Below are positions 29,482 through 37,614 of a stretch of 64,000 nucleotides of DNA, one piece after another; within the stretch, counting starts at the first letter, position 1; each line of letters opens with the position of its first letter. Under the pieces are notes generated by a model that was not told the origin of the DNA, did no database searches, and worked only from the letters and a program-made list of their open reading frames with translations. The position numbers and the translations under genes are program-made. Location of the stretch: assembly GCA_964549495.1 (NCBI GenBank), contig CAZJWJ010000015.1:1-64000 (forward strand), given 5' to 3'. Source of the DNA: JACKBJ01 sp964549495 (GTDB taxonomy: Bacteria > Chloroflexota > Anaerolineae > Epilineales > Epilineaceae).

Positions 29482-30280
29482 CGAGTCTTCTCTCCTGAGA
29501 CTTGCTCATGTCGCCCTCGTCATCGGCCGAATCTTCGGTCGTGACGCTGGCCGGGGTTTGGGGACCCATCCACTTGTGCTGGATGACGCTCACGATGTTG
29601 AAGAGGGTGTAGTAGAGCACCAAGCCGGAGGGCAAGCTGATGAAGATGAAGGCGAAGATGAAGGGCATGTACTTCATCGTCGTCGCCATGGCCTGGGCCT
29701 GGGGATCGCTGGAAGTGGAGGGTGGCGTCAACATCCGCTGGTAGAAGACCTGGCTGATCACCATGGCGATGATCAGGATGGGGATGGCGACGGGCAGGAC
29801 CGCGTTCTCGGCACCGCACATCGGGCTGGGCTCGCAGACCGCCAGGTCCGGGATCCACAGGAAGCGCTCGCCGGCCATCGGCGGGGCGCCCGGTACGCCG
29901 TTGGCCAGGTTCATCACCGCGCGGTAGAGCCCGAAGAGCACGATCATCTGGACGATCAAGGGCAGGCAGCCGCCCAGCGGGTTGACCCCGTGCTCCTTGT
30001 ACATCTCCATCTGCTTCTGGGCCAGGGTCTCGCGATCGTCCTTGTACTCCTCCTGCAGCTCCTTGAGCTTGGGCTGCAGGGCCTGCATGCCCTTCATCGA
30101 GCGCTGCTGCGCCGAGGTCAGCGGATAGGTCAGGAGCTTGACCGCCACCGCGATGACGATGATGGCCAGGGCATAGGGTGAAACGACCTCTGGCAAGCCC
30201 AGCGAGCCGAAGACGTCGTGCAGGATGACCAGCGCCCGCTCCATGAGGGGCGTGACCGGGTTCGTCAGCAGGTAGGTCAA
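29435..30280 (-). CDS. yidC: Membrane protein insertase YidC
   Basis: 281 residues, the short Gram-positive-type form without the large periplasmic domain. About five hydrophobic segments are present. The first full one (ALAIIVIAVAVKLLTYPLT) leads into QQRSMKGMQALQPKLKELQE, the cytoplasmic coiled region. NPLGGCLPLIVQMIVLFGLY follows. The Arg-type hydrophilic groove residue may be replaced by Lys48 in helix 1. The tail is strongly basic (KRQQRRRRK), as in ribosome-docking YidC proteins. It inserts membrane proteins alone or with SecYEG. No lipobox is seen at the N-terminus. Confidence 0.95.
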   Translation of the reverse strand: MTYLLTNPVTPLMERALVILHDVFGSLGLPEVVSPYALAIIVIAVAVKLLTYPLTSAQQRSMKGMQALQPKLKELQEEYKDDRETLAQKQMEMYKEHGVNPLGGCLPLIVQMIVLFGLYRAVMNLANGVPGAPPMAGERFLWIPDLAVCEPSPMCGAENAVLPVAIPILIIAMVISQVFYQRMLTPPSTSSDPQAQAMATTMKYMPFIFAFIFISLPSGLVLYYTLFNIVSVIQHKWMGPQTPASVTTEDSADDEGDMSKSQERRLDERKRQQRRRRKTER

Positions 30281-30343
30281 GGTCTGCTTCCTCTCGACAT
30301 GCGTTCGCGGCCAAGGGCTCCCGGGCGGAAACCCGACACCGCA

Positions 30344-30553
30344 TCAGGGAACCGGGTCGAAGCCCCCGGGATTGAGCGGATGACAACGCGAGATGCGCTT
30401 GATGGTCAACCAGCCCCCGCGCCGCAGCCCGTAGCGCTCGATGGCCTGCAGGCCATAGTCGGAGCAGGAGGGCTCGAAACGGCAGCTGGGCGGCAGGATG
30501 CGGCTGAGCGTGCGCTGGTAGAGCCGGATCACGAAGAGGGCGAGCTGCCGCAT
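30344..30553 (-). CDS. yidD: Membrane protein insertion efficiency factor YidD
   Basis: 69 residues, normal size. The family signature is complete: IRLYQRTLSRILPPSCRFEPSCSDYGLQAIERYG, with the two Cys and the following ...RISRCHPLNPGGFDPVP. It is an amphipathic membrane-associated protein that assists insertion of membrane proteins. Its start lies 25 bases inside the end of rnpA, the standard gene order rpmH-rnpA-yidD-yidC. Start at the ATG of MRQLAL, with AGGTGCC upstream. Confidence 0.95.
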   Translation of the reverse strand: MRQLALFVIRLYQRTLSRILPPSCRFEPSCSDYGLQAIERYGLRRGGWLTIKRISRCHPLNPGGFDPVP

Positions 30554-30903
30554 GGCACCTCCGCGCGCAGTAGCCCCGCCCGTTCCAGCAGGCTCTCGAC
30601 GGCTTCTTCGAGCGCCCGGTAGTTGGCGCGTGCCGCGTAGGGTCGGACCACGAAGACCAGGTCCTGTCCCGGGGCGATGCGCGCGTAGCGAAGCCGGAGC
30701 AGCTCGCGCACCCGTCGCTTGATCCGGTTGCGGATCACCGCCTTGCCAACACGCCGGCTCACCGTGATGCCCAGCCGGGTACGGCCATCCGGATCGCGGC
30801 CGTCCGCGGCCACCAAGACCAAGAGCGGGTGTGCCCAGGATCGTCCCTCGCGGCGCACCCGCTGGAAATCTTCGTTGGCGCGCAGTCTCCACGCGCGGCG
30901 CAC
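30529..30903 (-). CDS. rnpA: Ribonuclease P protein component
   Basis: 124 residues. The RNR motif is intact in GKAVIRNRIKRRVRELLR. The N-terminal FQRVRREGRSWAHPLLVL and LGITVSRRVGKA strands are those of the P-protein fold. It binds the 5' leader of pre-tRNA together with the RNase P RNA, which is not recognisable in this window. It lies 27 bases downstream of rpmH and overlaps yidD. Confidence 0.96.
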   Translation of the reverse strand: MRRAWRLRANEDFQRVRREGRSWAHPLLVLVAADGRDPDGRTRLGITVSRRVGKAVIRNRIKRRVRELLRLRYARIAPGQDLVFVVRPYAARANYRALEEAVESLLERAGLLRAEVPCGSSPSS

Positions 30904-30930
30904 GGCCGCTGGCCCGTGCTGGTGAACGGA

Positions 30931-31080
30931 CTACTTCTTGTGCCGCTGAACGGTCAAAGCCTTGCGGCCGCGTGCTCGTCGGCGCTTGAGCACCTTGCGA
31001 CCATTGGCCGTCGACATCCGGCTGCGGAAACCGTGGGTTCGCATTCGCTTGCGCTTCTTGGGCTGCCATGTGCGCTTCAT
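30931..31080 (-). CDS. rpmH: 50S ribosomal protein L34
   Basis: 49 residues with the invariant pattern KRTWQPKKRKRMRTHGFRSR and a basic C-terminus RARGRKALTV. The ATG is preceded by GGAGGAG at a slightly long spacing. It is the first gene of the rpmH-rnpA-yidD-yidC-jag operon. The dnaA gene that often lies divergent to rpmH is absent; an ABC transporter gene lies upstream instead. Confidence 0.97.
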   Translation of the reverse strand: MKRTWQPKKRKRMRTHGFRSRMSTANGRKVLKRRRARGRKALTVQRHKK

Positions 31081-31192
31081 CGTCGGTCCGTCTCCTCCAT
31101 CCAGCGGCATCGGCCCGCAGCGAAGTCGGGCGGCCGCGCGTATCGCGTCTTCGGGCGGAACTCGATCGAGCCCGCCTCGCGTGCGAAAGGCA

Positions 31193-31220
31193 ATTATATG
31201 TGCCGCCGCGCCGACGGCAA
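31193..31220 (-). promoter_or_regulatory. Promoter of the rpmH operon
   Basis: On the minus strand TTGCCG (31220-31215) and a perfect TATAAT (31198-31193) are separated by 16 bases. The predicted leader before rpmH is about 105 bases. The short A+T patch stands out in an otherwise GC-rich intergenic stretch. Confidence 0.7.
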
Positions 31221-31299
31221 GGTCTCGGCACTCGATTCGGCGCGTCGGCAGGCCGTCCGGGTGCTTCGCGCGCGGATCGGGAGCCACCGAGGCGCGGAT

Positions 31300-33066
31300 T
31301 CAGGCGCGAAGTTGCAGCCGACAGAGCATCGCGTAGAGCCCGCCGGCCGACGACAAGTCCTCGTGCCGCCCCAACTCGACCACCCGACCTTCGTCCAGCA
31401 CCGCGATCCGGTCGGCATCGCGCACCGTCGCCAGCCGGTGGGCGATGATCAGGCTGGTCCGGCCGCGCAGGAGGCGCGCCATCGCTTCCTGCACCTGGGC
31501 CTCGCTCTCGCTGTCGAGGCTGGCGGTGGCCTCGTCGAGCAAGAGCAGGCGCGGATCGGCCAGCAGGGCCCGCGCGATGGCGATGCGCTGTCGCTGCCCG
31601 GTGCTCAGGCGCAGCCCGCGCTCGCCCACCAAGGTCGCATAACCCTCCGGCAGGGCTCGGATGAAGTCCTCCGCGTTGGCCGCCCGCGCCGCCGCCTCGA
31701 TCCGATCCATCGAGGCATCCGGCCGGCCGAAGCGCAGGTTCTCCTCGACGCTGGCATGGAAGAGCTGGGCCTCCTGCGGCACCCAGCCGATCTGGCGGCG
31801 CAGGTCGCCCAAGTCCAGCTCCCGCAGGTCGATCCCGTCCAGCCGGATCCGCCCGTCATCCGGGTCCCGAAAGCGCGCCACCAGCTGCATCAGGGTCGAT
31901 TTGCCGGCCCCGCTGGGCCCCACCAGCGCCAGCTGCTCCCCGGCGGGCACATCCAGGTCGATCCCCCGCAGCACCGGCAGTCCCGGCCGATAGCCGAAGC
32001 GCAGGCCCTCGAAGCGCAGCGCCCCCTCGCAGCGCATCATCCGCCGTTCGCCCGAGACCACCCGCGGCCGCCGATCGAGCAGCTCGAAGACCCGCCGGCC
32101 GGCGCCCAGGGCGTTGGCCCAGCTGCCCACCAGGCCCACCAGTTGCGAGGCCGCACCGGCCAGTAGGCCGGCGTAGAGCAGAAAGCCGGTCAGCGTCCCG
32201 ACGGTCATCCGCTGCGCCTGCACCTCGCGCGCCCCGAGCCAGAGCCCCAGCGTCATCGCCGCCAGGCCCAGGAAGCCCACCGCCGAGCCCATCACCGACT
32301 GCCCCCGCACCCGCCGCATCACGGCGTGGTAGAGCGCCTCGGCCGCCGCGTCGAAGCGCGACCGGACCAGCGACTCGCGCCCGAAGGCCTGCACCAGCCG
32401 GATCGCCCCGAGCGTCTCCTCGACCCGGCTCGAGAGCTCCGCCGTCCGCTCCTGCACCGCTTCGCCGCGGCGCCGCATCCAGCGGCCATGCCACCAGCCG
32501 GCCAATACTACCGGCGGCACCAGCATCAGGAAGACCAGGCTCAGCCGCCAGCTGCCCCAGACCATCAGCAGGGCGGCGCCGAAGAGCGTCAAGAGCGCCG
32601 AGACGCCGCGCGAGAGCTCGCCGGTCAGCACCCCCTGCACCTGGGCCACATCGCTCATCATCCGCGAGACCAGCCCGCCCACGCGCTCGTCATCGTAGAA
32701 TTCGGGGCCCTGCTCGCAGAGCTTGGCGAAGAGCGCGGCGCGCATGCGCAGGACGATGCGGCCGCCGATGCGGGCCATCCACCAGCCGTGGAGTCCCCCC
32801 AGACCGGCCCGGAGCAGGAAGAGGCCCAGGAGGCCCATGACCAGCGCATCGACGATCGGCCCGGACGCTTCCCCTCGCCCCAGGGCGTCCATCATCCAGG
32901 CCAGGGCCAGGGGCACGAGCAAACCCAAGGCCGAGTAGAGAACCATCAGCACGAGGCCCAGTCCGAGTGCCCCTCGCTCGGGACGGGCCCAGGTCGCCAG
33001 CCTTCGAAGCTCGTCCCCGCGCGGCCGCGCCTCCCGCAGGCGATCCGGCAGGCCCACCAGGCTCAT
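31300..33066 (-). CDS. ABC exporter half-transporter (MsbA/LmrA-like)
   Basis: 588 residues. The six-helix exporter domain covers about 25-320. The nucleotide-binding domain has Walker A GPSGAGKST, a Q-loop at VPQEAQLF, Walker B LLLLDEATAS and an H-loop at IIAHRLAT. The signature motif reads LSTGQRQR instead of LSGGQRQR, a single Gly to Thr change in an otherwise standard site. It probably homodimerises and exports lipids, peptides or drugs. It starts 13 bases after mreB, so it may be cotranscribed with it. Ribosome-binding signal is weak. Confidence 0.92.
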   Translation of the reverse strand: MSLVGLPDRLREARPRGDELRRLATWARPERGALGLGLVLMVLYSALGLLVPLALAWMMDALGRGEASGPIVDALVMGLLGLFLLRAGLGGLHGWWMARIGGRIVLRMRAALFAKLCEQGPEFYDDERVGGLVSRMMSDVAQVQGVLTGELSRGVSALLTLFGAALLMVWGSWRLSLVFLMLVPPVVLAGWWHGRWMRRRGEAVQERTAELSSRVEETLGAIRLVQAFGRESLVRSRFDAAAEALYHAVMRRVRGQSVMGSAVGFLGLAAMTLGLWLGAREVQAQRMTVGTLTGFLLYAGLLAGAASQLVGLVGSWANALGAGRRVFELLDRRPRVVSGERRMMRCEGALRFEGLRFGYRPGLPVLRGIDLDVPAGEQLALVGPSGAGKSTLMQLVARFRDPDDGRIRLDGIDLRELDLGDLRRQIGWVPQEAQLFHASVEENLRFGRPDASMDRIEAAARAANAEDFIRALPEGYATLVGERGLRLSTGQRQRIAIARALLADPRLLLLDEATASLDSESEAQVQEAMARLLRGRTSLIIAHRLATVRDADRIAVLDEGRVVELGRHEDLSSAGGLYAMLCRLQLRA

Positions 33067-33079
33067 CGGGCCGCCCGGG

Positions 33080-34099
33080 TCAAACCTTGAGGGCCGGCAA
33101 GGTCCTCCGGATCAGGGCGAAGTTCTCCAGCGCCCGCCCGGCGCCCAGCGCCACGCAGGCCATCGGATCGTCGGCCACGTAGAAGGGCACGCCGATCTCC
33201 TCGGTCAAGAGCACGTCCAGGTCGCGCACCTGCGCGTTGCCACCGGTCATCACCACCCCACGGTCGATGATGTCGCTGACCAACTCCGGCGGTGTCTGTT
33301 CGAGCACCTCGCGCGTGACGTTGATGATGGCCTGGACCGGCTCGGCGATGGCCTCGACCACCTCGCTGGTCTTCATCTGGATGACCTTGGGCAGGCCAGT
33401 CACCTGGTCGCGACCGCGCACCTCCATCCGCAGCTCGTCCTCCTCGAAGTCCGGCGCGAGGGCGCTGCCGATCTCGATCTTGACCATCTCGGCGGTGCGG
33501 TCGCCGATCATCAGGTTGTACTTGCGCTTGACGTAGGACGAGATGGCCTCGTTGAACTTGTCGCCGCCGGTGCGCACCGAAGCCGCCACGACGATGCCGT
33601 TGACCGCGATCACCGCCGCCTCGCTGGTGCCGCCACCCATGTTGAGAACCATGTTGCCGGTGGCCGTGCCCACCGGCAGGCCGGCCCCCATGGCCGCCGC
33701 CATCGGCTCGGGGATCAGGTGGGCCTCCTTGGCACCGGCCTGTTCGGCCGCCTCGCGCACCGCCCGGCTCTCGACGCTGGTCACGCCCACCGGCACGCTG
33801 ATCATCACCTCTGGCTTGAAGAAGGGCATGCGCCCGCAGACCTTGGTGATGAAGTAGCGCAGCATGGCCTCGGTCACCACGTAGTCGGCGATGACGCCGT
33901 CGCGCAGCGGGCGCGAGACCTCGATGGTGTCGGGCGTGCGGCCGAGCATCTCCAGGGCCTCCTCGCCGACGGCCATGATGCGGTTGTCGTTGACCGAGAT
34001 GGCGACGACCGAGGGCTCCTTGAGCACGATGCCGCGACCGCGCTCGTGCACCAGCACGTTGACCGTGCCCAGGTCGATACCGATATGACGCGTGAACAT
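33080..34099 (-). CDS. mreB: Rod-shape protein MreB (actin homologue)
   Basis: 339 residues from an ATG with GGAGG 5 bases upstream. Phosphate-1 loop GIDLGTVNVLV and the adenosine motif VVMTGGNAQVRDLD are present. The phosphate-2 loop reads VLNMGGGTSEAAV, so the Asp that contacts the metal and water in actins is Asn153 here. MreB filaments guide cell-wall synthesis. The catalytic Asp loss suggests slow or absent ATP hydrolysis, unless this is one of several copies. No mreC or mreD is adjacent; an ABC exporter follows. A TATAGA -10-like box lies at 34140-34135. Confidence 0.92.
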   Translation of the reverse strand: MFTRHIGIDLGTVNVLVHERGRGIVLKEPSVVAISVNDNRIMAVGEEALEMLGRTPDTIEVSRPLRDGVIADYVVTEAMLRYFITKVCGRMPFFKPEVMISVPVGVTSVESRAVREAAEQAGAKEAHLIPEPMAAAMGAGLPVGTATGNMVLNMGGGTSEAAVIAVNGIVVAASVRTGGDKFNEAISSYVKRKYNLMIGDRTAEMVKIEIGSALAPDFEEDELRMEVRGRDQVTGLPKVIQMKTSEVVEAIAEPVQAIINVTREVLEQTPPELVSDIIDRGVVMTGGNAQVRDLDVLLTEEIGVPFYVADDPMACVALGAGRALENFALIRRTLPALKV

Positions 34100-34337
34100 G
34101 CAACCTCCGTGGCCGGCCGAGGCCGGGCCGGCCCTCTATAAAACTGGTCGATCCGCTGCTGCGGGATCCCGGGGGACCGCGGACGGAATGGGGCCGCTCA
34201 TTCTACCCGTTCCGGCGACTCGGCGCCTAACCGCCGGCGGCGTGACGCGCGAGAGGGACGCCATGTCGATGGAAATATCGAGATCGTGAAGCGATGTCGT
34301 CCGCGATCCCCATGAACTCCGAGTCGCCGGGCCGGGC

Positions 34338-35663
34338 TCAGTTGACCGGACCGAGTCGCTCGACCTCGCAGTCGCCGCCCAGATGGCGAATGTTCTCGGC
34401 GAAGTCGGTATAGCCGCGCTCGATGTACTCGCCGCGCTGGACCACGGTCTCGCCCTCGGCGGTCAGGCCGGCCATTACCACCGCCGCGCCGGCTCGCAGG
34501 TCGTAGGCCGTCACGGTGGCGCCGTGCAGGCGGCTGGGGCCGCGGATATAGGCCACTTGCCCCTCGACGCTGGCCGAGGCGCCCATGCGCCTCAGCTCCC
34601 CGATGTAGCGCAGCCGGTTGTCGAACATCGTCTCCTGGATGGTGCTCTCGCCCTCGGCCTGGGTCAGCAGGGCCCCGAAGGGCTGCTGCAGATCGGTGGG
34701 GAAGCCCGGGTAGGGGTAGGTGCGGATGTCGACGGCCTGCAGCGGCCGATCCACGCGAGCGCGCACCCAATGCGGGCCCTCCTCGACCTCCACGCCGGCC
34801 TCGCCCAGCTTGGCGGTGACCGCGTGCAGATGCCGCGGCACCACGCGCTGCACGGTCACGTCGCCACTGGTGATGGCGCCGGCCAAGAGGTAGGTGCCGG
34901 CCTCCAGCCGGTCGGGCATCAGGCGGTAGACGTTGCCGTGCAGGCGCGGCACGCCCTGGATGGCGATGGTGGCCGGCCCGATCCAGGCGATGCGCGCGCC
35001 CATGCCCTGCAGGAAGGTGACCAGGTCGAGCACCTCCGGTTCGGTGGAGGCGTTCTCGATGATGGTCATGCCCTCGGCCAGTACGGCGGCCATGACGATG
35101 TTCTCGGTGCCGGTATGGCTGGGGTAGTCCAGGACCAGGTTGGCCCCGCGCAGGCGTCCGCTGGCCGAGAAGCGCTCGTCGACCACCGCCACCTGGGCGC
35201 CCAGCTGGCTGAAGCCCTTGACCGGCACGTCCACCGGGCGGGCGCCGATCTGGCAGCCGCCGGGACGCGGCGCGCTGGCCTGGCCGAAGCGCGCCAAGAG
35301 CGGGCCCATCACCAGGAAGCTTCCGCGCAGGCGCGTGGCCAGATCCTCGGGGGTGGTGCGGCTGCTGATGTCCGCCGCCTGGACCTCGAGCCGGTAGCGT
35401 TCGGTGTCCAGCTCGACCCGCGCGCCAAGGTGCTCGAGCACCTCGAGCATCACCCGGATGTCCAGGGCATTGGGCAGGTTCTCGATGACGCAGCGGTCCT
35501 CGGTCAGGAGGGTGGCCGCCAGGATGGGCAAGGCCGAGTTCTTGGCCCCCCGGATGACGACATCGCCGCGCAGCGGGCTGCCGCCGCGCACGCGATAGAT
35601 GGTTCCGGTCGCTGGCCTGGCGGACTCGGTCATCGCCGCGCTGGCGGGGATGGTCAGGGCCAT
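34338..35663 (-). CDS. murA: UDP-N-acetylglucosamine 1-carboxyvinyltransferase
   Basis: 441 residues from an ATG with GAGG upstream; a second in-frame ATG ten codons later is possible. RGAKNSALP holds the substrate-binding Lys41-Asn42 pair. The catalytic loop has PGGCQIGARPVD, so the PEP-binding Cys (Cys137), the fosfomycin target, is retained. The internal repeat of the EPSP-synthase-like fold runs through AEGMTIIENASTEPEV and YPGFPTDLQQP. It makes the first committed peptidoglycan precursor. The -10-like TATACT at 35722-35717 lies 54 bases upstream, with no clear -35. It is divergent from comM. Confidence 0.95.
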   Translation of the reverse strand: MALTIPASAAMTESARPATGTIYRVRGGSPLRGDVVIRGAKNSALPILAATLLTEDRCVIENLPNALDIRVMLEVLEHLGARVELDTERYRLEVQAADISSRTTPEDLATRLRGSFLVMGPLLARFGQASAPRPGGCQIGARPVDVPVKGFSQLGAQVAVVDERFSASGRLRGANLVLDYPSHTGTENIVMAAVLAEGMTIIENASTEPEVLDLVTFLQGMGARIAWIGPATIAIQGVPRLHGNVYRLMPDRLEAGTYLLAGAITSGDVTVQRVVPRHLHAVTAKLGEAGVEVEEGPHWVRARVDRPLQAVDIRTYPYPGFPTDLQQPFGALLTQAEGESTIQETMFDNRLRYIGELRRMGASASVEGQVAYIRGPSRLHGATVTAYDLRAGAAVVMAGLTAEGETVVQRGEYIERGYTDFAENIRHLGGDCEVERLGPVN

Positions 35664-35810
35664 GGCTTGCCTCGCTTATGGCTCGCGGGAGCAGGCGGTC
35701 GAGCGGGTGCATCGAGAGTATAGCCAAATCGAGGGGGGGCCGCGAACATCGAGGCCTCCGACTGCCCGCCGTTTCCCCGCCGTTCGGTGCGCCGCCGGCA
35801 GCCATCGCGA

Positions 35811-35843
35811 CTGTCGCAAGCCTGTCGCAAAGCTGTCGCGAAG
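35811..35843. promoter_or_regulatory. Three tandem 11-bp direct repeats (Pho-box-like)
   Basis: CTGTCGCAAGC, CTGTCGCAAAG and CTGTCGCGAAG follow one another exactly. A fourth degenerate unit (GCGTCGCCCGG) follows. The layout (7 conserved bases CTGTCRY-like plus 4 variable, 11-bp period, in phase with the helix) is that of PhoB/OmpR-family operators. It lies between divergent murA and comM, 52 bases before the comM start. Confidence 0.55.
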
Positions 35844-35894
35844 GCGTCGCCCGGCCCCTATCGCCAGCGGCAACGCTCGGACTATGCTGGGTCC

Positions 35895-37520
35895 ATGTTG
35901 GCACGGGTATGGAGTTGCGCGCTGGCCGGCCTGGAAGGCGAGATCGTCCAGGTCGAGGTCGACGTGCACCACGGATTGCCGCACACGACCATCGTCGGAC
36001 TGCCCGGCGCGGCCGTGCGCGAGAGCAAGGACCGGCTCTACGCCGCGCTGCGCAACGCCGGCTTCAGCTACCCGCTGGCGCGGGTCACCGTCAACCTGGC
36101 ACCGGCCGACGTGCGCAAGGCCGGGCCGGCCTACGACCTGCCCATCGCCCTGGGCATCCTGGCCGCCAGCGAGCAGCTGGACGTCGATCTGGACGACGCG
36201 CTGGTCATCGGCGAGATGGCCCTCGACGGCCGCCTGCGCCCCACCCAGGGCGTGCTGCCCATCGCCCAAGCGGCCCGGGCGCGGGGCTTCCGGCGCCTGA
36301 TCGTGCCGGCGGCCAACGCAGCCGAGGCGTCCCTGGTGCCGGGCCCGCGGATCGTGGCTGCCGAGGACGTGGCACAGCTCATCGACTGCCTGCGCGGCGA
36401 AGCGCCGCCGCTGGAGATCCAGCCGGTGGCCGAGCCGGACGACGAGCCGGACTACCCGGCCGACCTGGCCCACGTGCGCGGCCAGGCCCATGCCCGCCGG
36501 GCCCTGGAGATCGCGGCCGCCGGCGGCCACAACCTGCTGCTCTCGGGCCCGCCCGGCTCGGGCAAGACCTTGCTCGCACGCTGCATCCCCTCCATCCTGC
36601 CGCCGCTGTCGATGGACGAGGCGCTGGACGTGACGGCGGTCTACTCGGTGGCCGGCCTGCTGCCGGCCGACACGCCCTTGGTCCGCGCCCGGCCCTTCCG
36701 CAGCCCGCACCACACGATCTCGGCCGCCGGCCTGATCGGCGGCGGAAGCTGGCCGCGGCCGGGCGAGGTCTCCAAGGCCCACCACGGCGTGCTCTTCCTG
36801 GACGAACTGCCCGAGTTCGTGCCGGCCGTGCTCGAAGCCCTGCGCCAGCCCCTGGAGGACCGTCGGGTGACCATCGCCCGCGCGGCCGGCTCGGCCACCT
36901 ACCCGGCCAGCTTCACCTTGGTTGCGGCGCGCAACCCCTGCCCTTGCGGCTATTGGGGCGATCTGGATCGGGACTGCACCTGTCAGGCCGGGGCCGTGCT
37001 GCGCTACCAGCAGCGTATCTCGGGCCCCTTGCTCGACCGCATCGACATGCACGTCGAGGTGCCGCGGGTGGAGACCGAGAAGCTCCTGGAGGACGCGCCG
37101 GCCGAATGCTCGGCCCGGGTGCGCCAGCGGGTCAGCGCGGTGCGCGACCGCCAGCGCCGGCGGCTGCTGGGCGAGCGGGCGGAGGCCGCGATGGCGGGCG
37201 CCCCCGTCCCGGCCGCCGAGATCGATGCCGAGGCCGAGGTCGCCCAAGCGATCGCGTCGCAGCCGCCTCGCTCCGGGCGTCGCCGGCCGGCCGCCGCCAA
37301 CGGCGAGATGCGGGCCGAGGAGATCCGCCAGCATTGCCGGCTGGACGAGGAGGGCCGGCGCCTGATGCAGAGCGGTCTGCGCCAGTTGGGCCTATCGGCT
37401 CGCGCCTATCACCGCGTGCTCAAGCTGGCCCGCACCATCGCCGATATGGAGGGCGCAGCCTCGATCGCCGCCGAGCACCTGGCCGAGGCCTTGCAGTATC
37501 GGCCGCGCGACGGTTCTTGA
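35895..37520 (+). CDS. comM: ComM/YifB-family Mg-chelatase-like AAA+ ATPase
   Basis: 541 residues. The N-terminal Lon-like fold (residues 1-170: VEVDVHHGLPHTTIVGLPG, RVTVNLAPADVRKAG) is followed by the AAA+ core with Walker A GPPGSGKT, Walker B GVLFLDELPEF and SFTLVAARNPCPCG. A CPCGYWGDLDRDCTC cluster has four Cys. The C-terminal domain holds LSARAYHRVLKLARTIAD. ComM is a hexameric helicase that extends branch migration during natural transformation. The ATG lies 6 bases after TATGCT with no ribosome-binding site, so a leaderless mRNA is possible. No other competence genes are adjacent. Confidence 0.93.
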   Translation: MLARVWSCALAGLEGEIVQVEVDVHHGLPHTTIVGLPGAAVRESKDRLYAALRNAGFSYPLARVTVNLAPADVRKAGPAYDLPIALGILAASEQLDVDLDDALVIGEMALDGRLRPTQGVLPIAQAARARGFRRLIVPAANAAEASLVPGPRIVAAEDVAQLIDCLRGEAPPLEIQPVAEPDDEPDYPADLAHVRGQAHARRALEIAAAGGHNLLLSGPPGSGKTLLARCIPSILPPLSMDEALDVTAVYSVAGLLPADTPLVRARPFRSPHHTISAAGLIGGGSWPRPGEVSKAHHGVLFLDELPEFVPAVLEALRQPLEDRRVTIARAAGSATYPASFTLVAARNPCPCGYWGDLDRDCTCQAGAVLRYQQRISGPLLDRIDMHVEVPRVETEKLLEDAPAECSARVRQRVSAVRDRQRRRLLGERAEAAMAGAPVPAAEIDAEAEVAQAIASQPPRSGRRRPAAANGEMRAEEIRQHCRLDEEGRRLMQSGLRQLGLSARAYHRVLKLARTIADMEGAASIAAEHLAEALQYRPRDGS

Positions 37521-37524
37521 GCAG

Positions 37525-37581
37525 ACGTGACGACGGGCGGCCCGATGGCCGCCCGTCTGTTCACCTGAGGCTGCGCCGGCT
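37525..37581. terminator. Palindromic terminator, copy A of a dispersed repeat
   Basis: A perfect 11-bp stem GACGGGCGGCC/GGCCGCCCGTC with a CGAT loop (37532-37557) separates the convergent comM and metalloprotease genes. The surrounding 57 bases recur with about 85 percent identity at 40404-40459. The match extends about 24 bases past the hairpin, so it is more than a chance GC stem. Confidence 0.6.
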
Positions 37582-37614
37582 CGAGACGGCCCTTCGATGG
37601 CGGTCAGCTCGAGG

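Noticed and set aside
30931..31300. Replication origin next to rpmH
   Set aside because: No dnaA gene and no cluster of DnaA boxes seen in the intergenic stretch; the neighbour is an ABC transporter gene.
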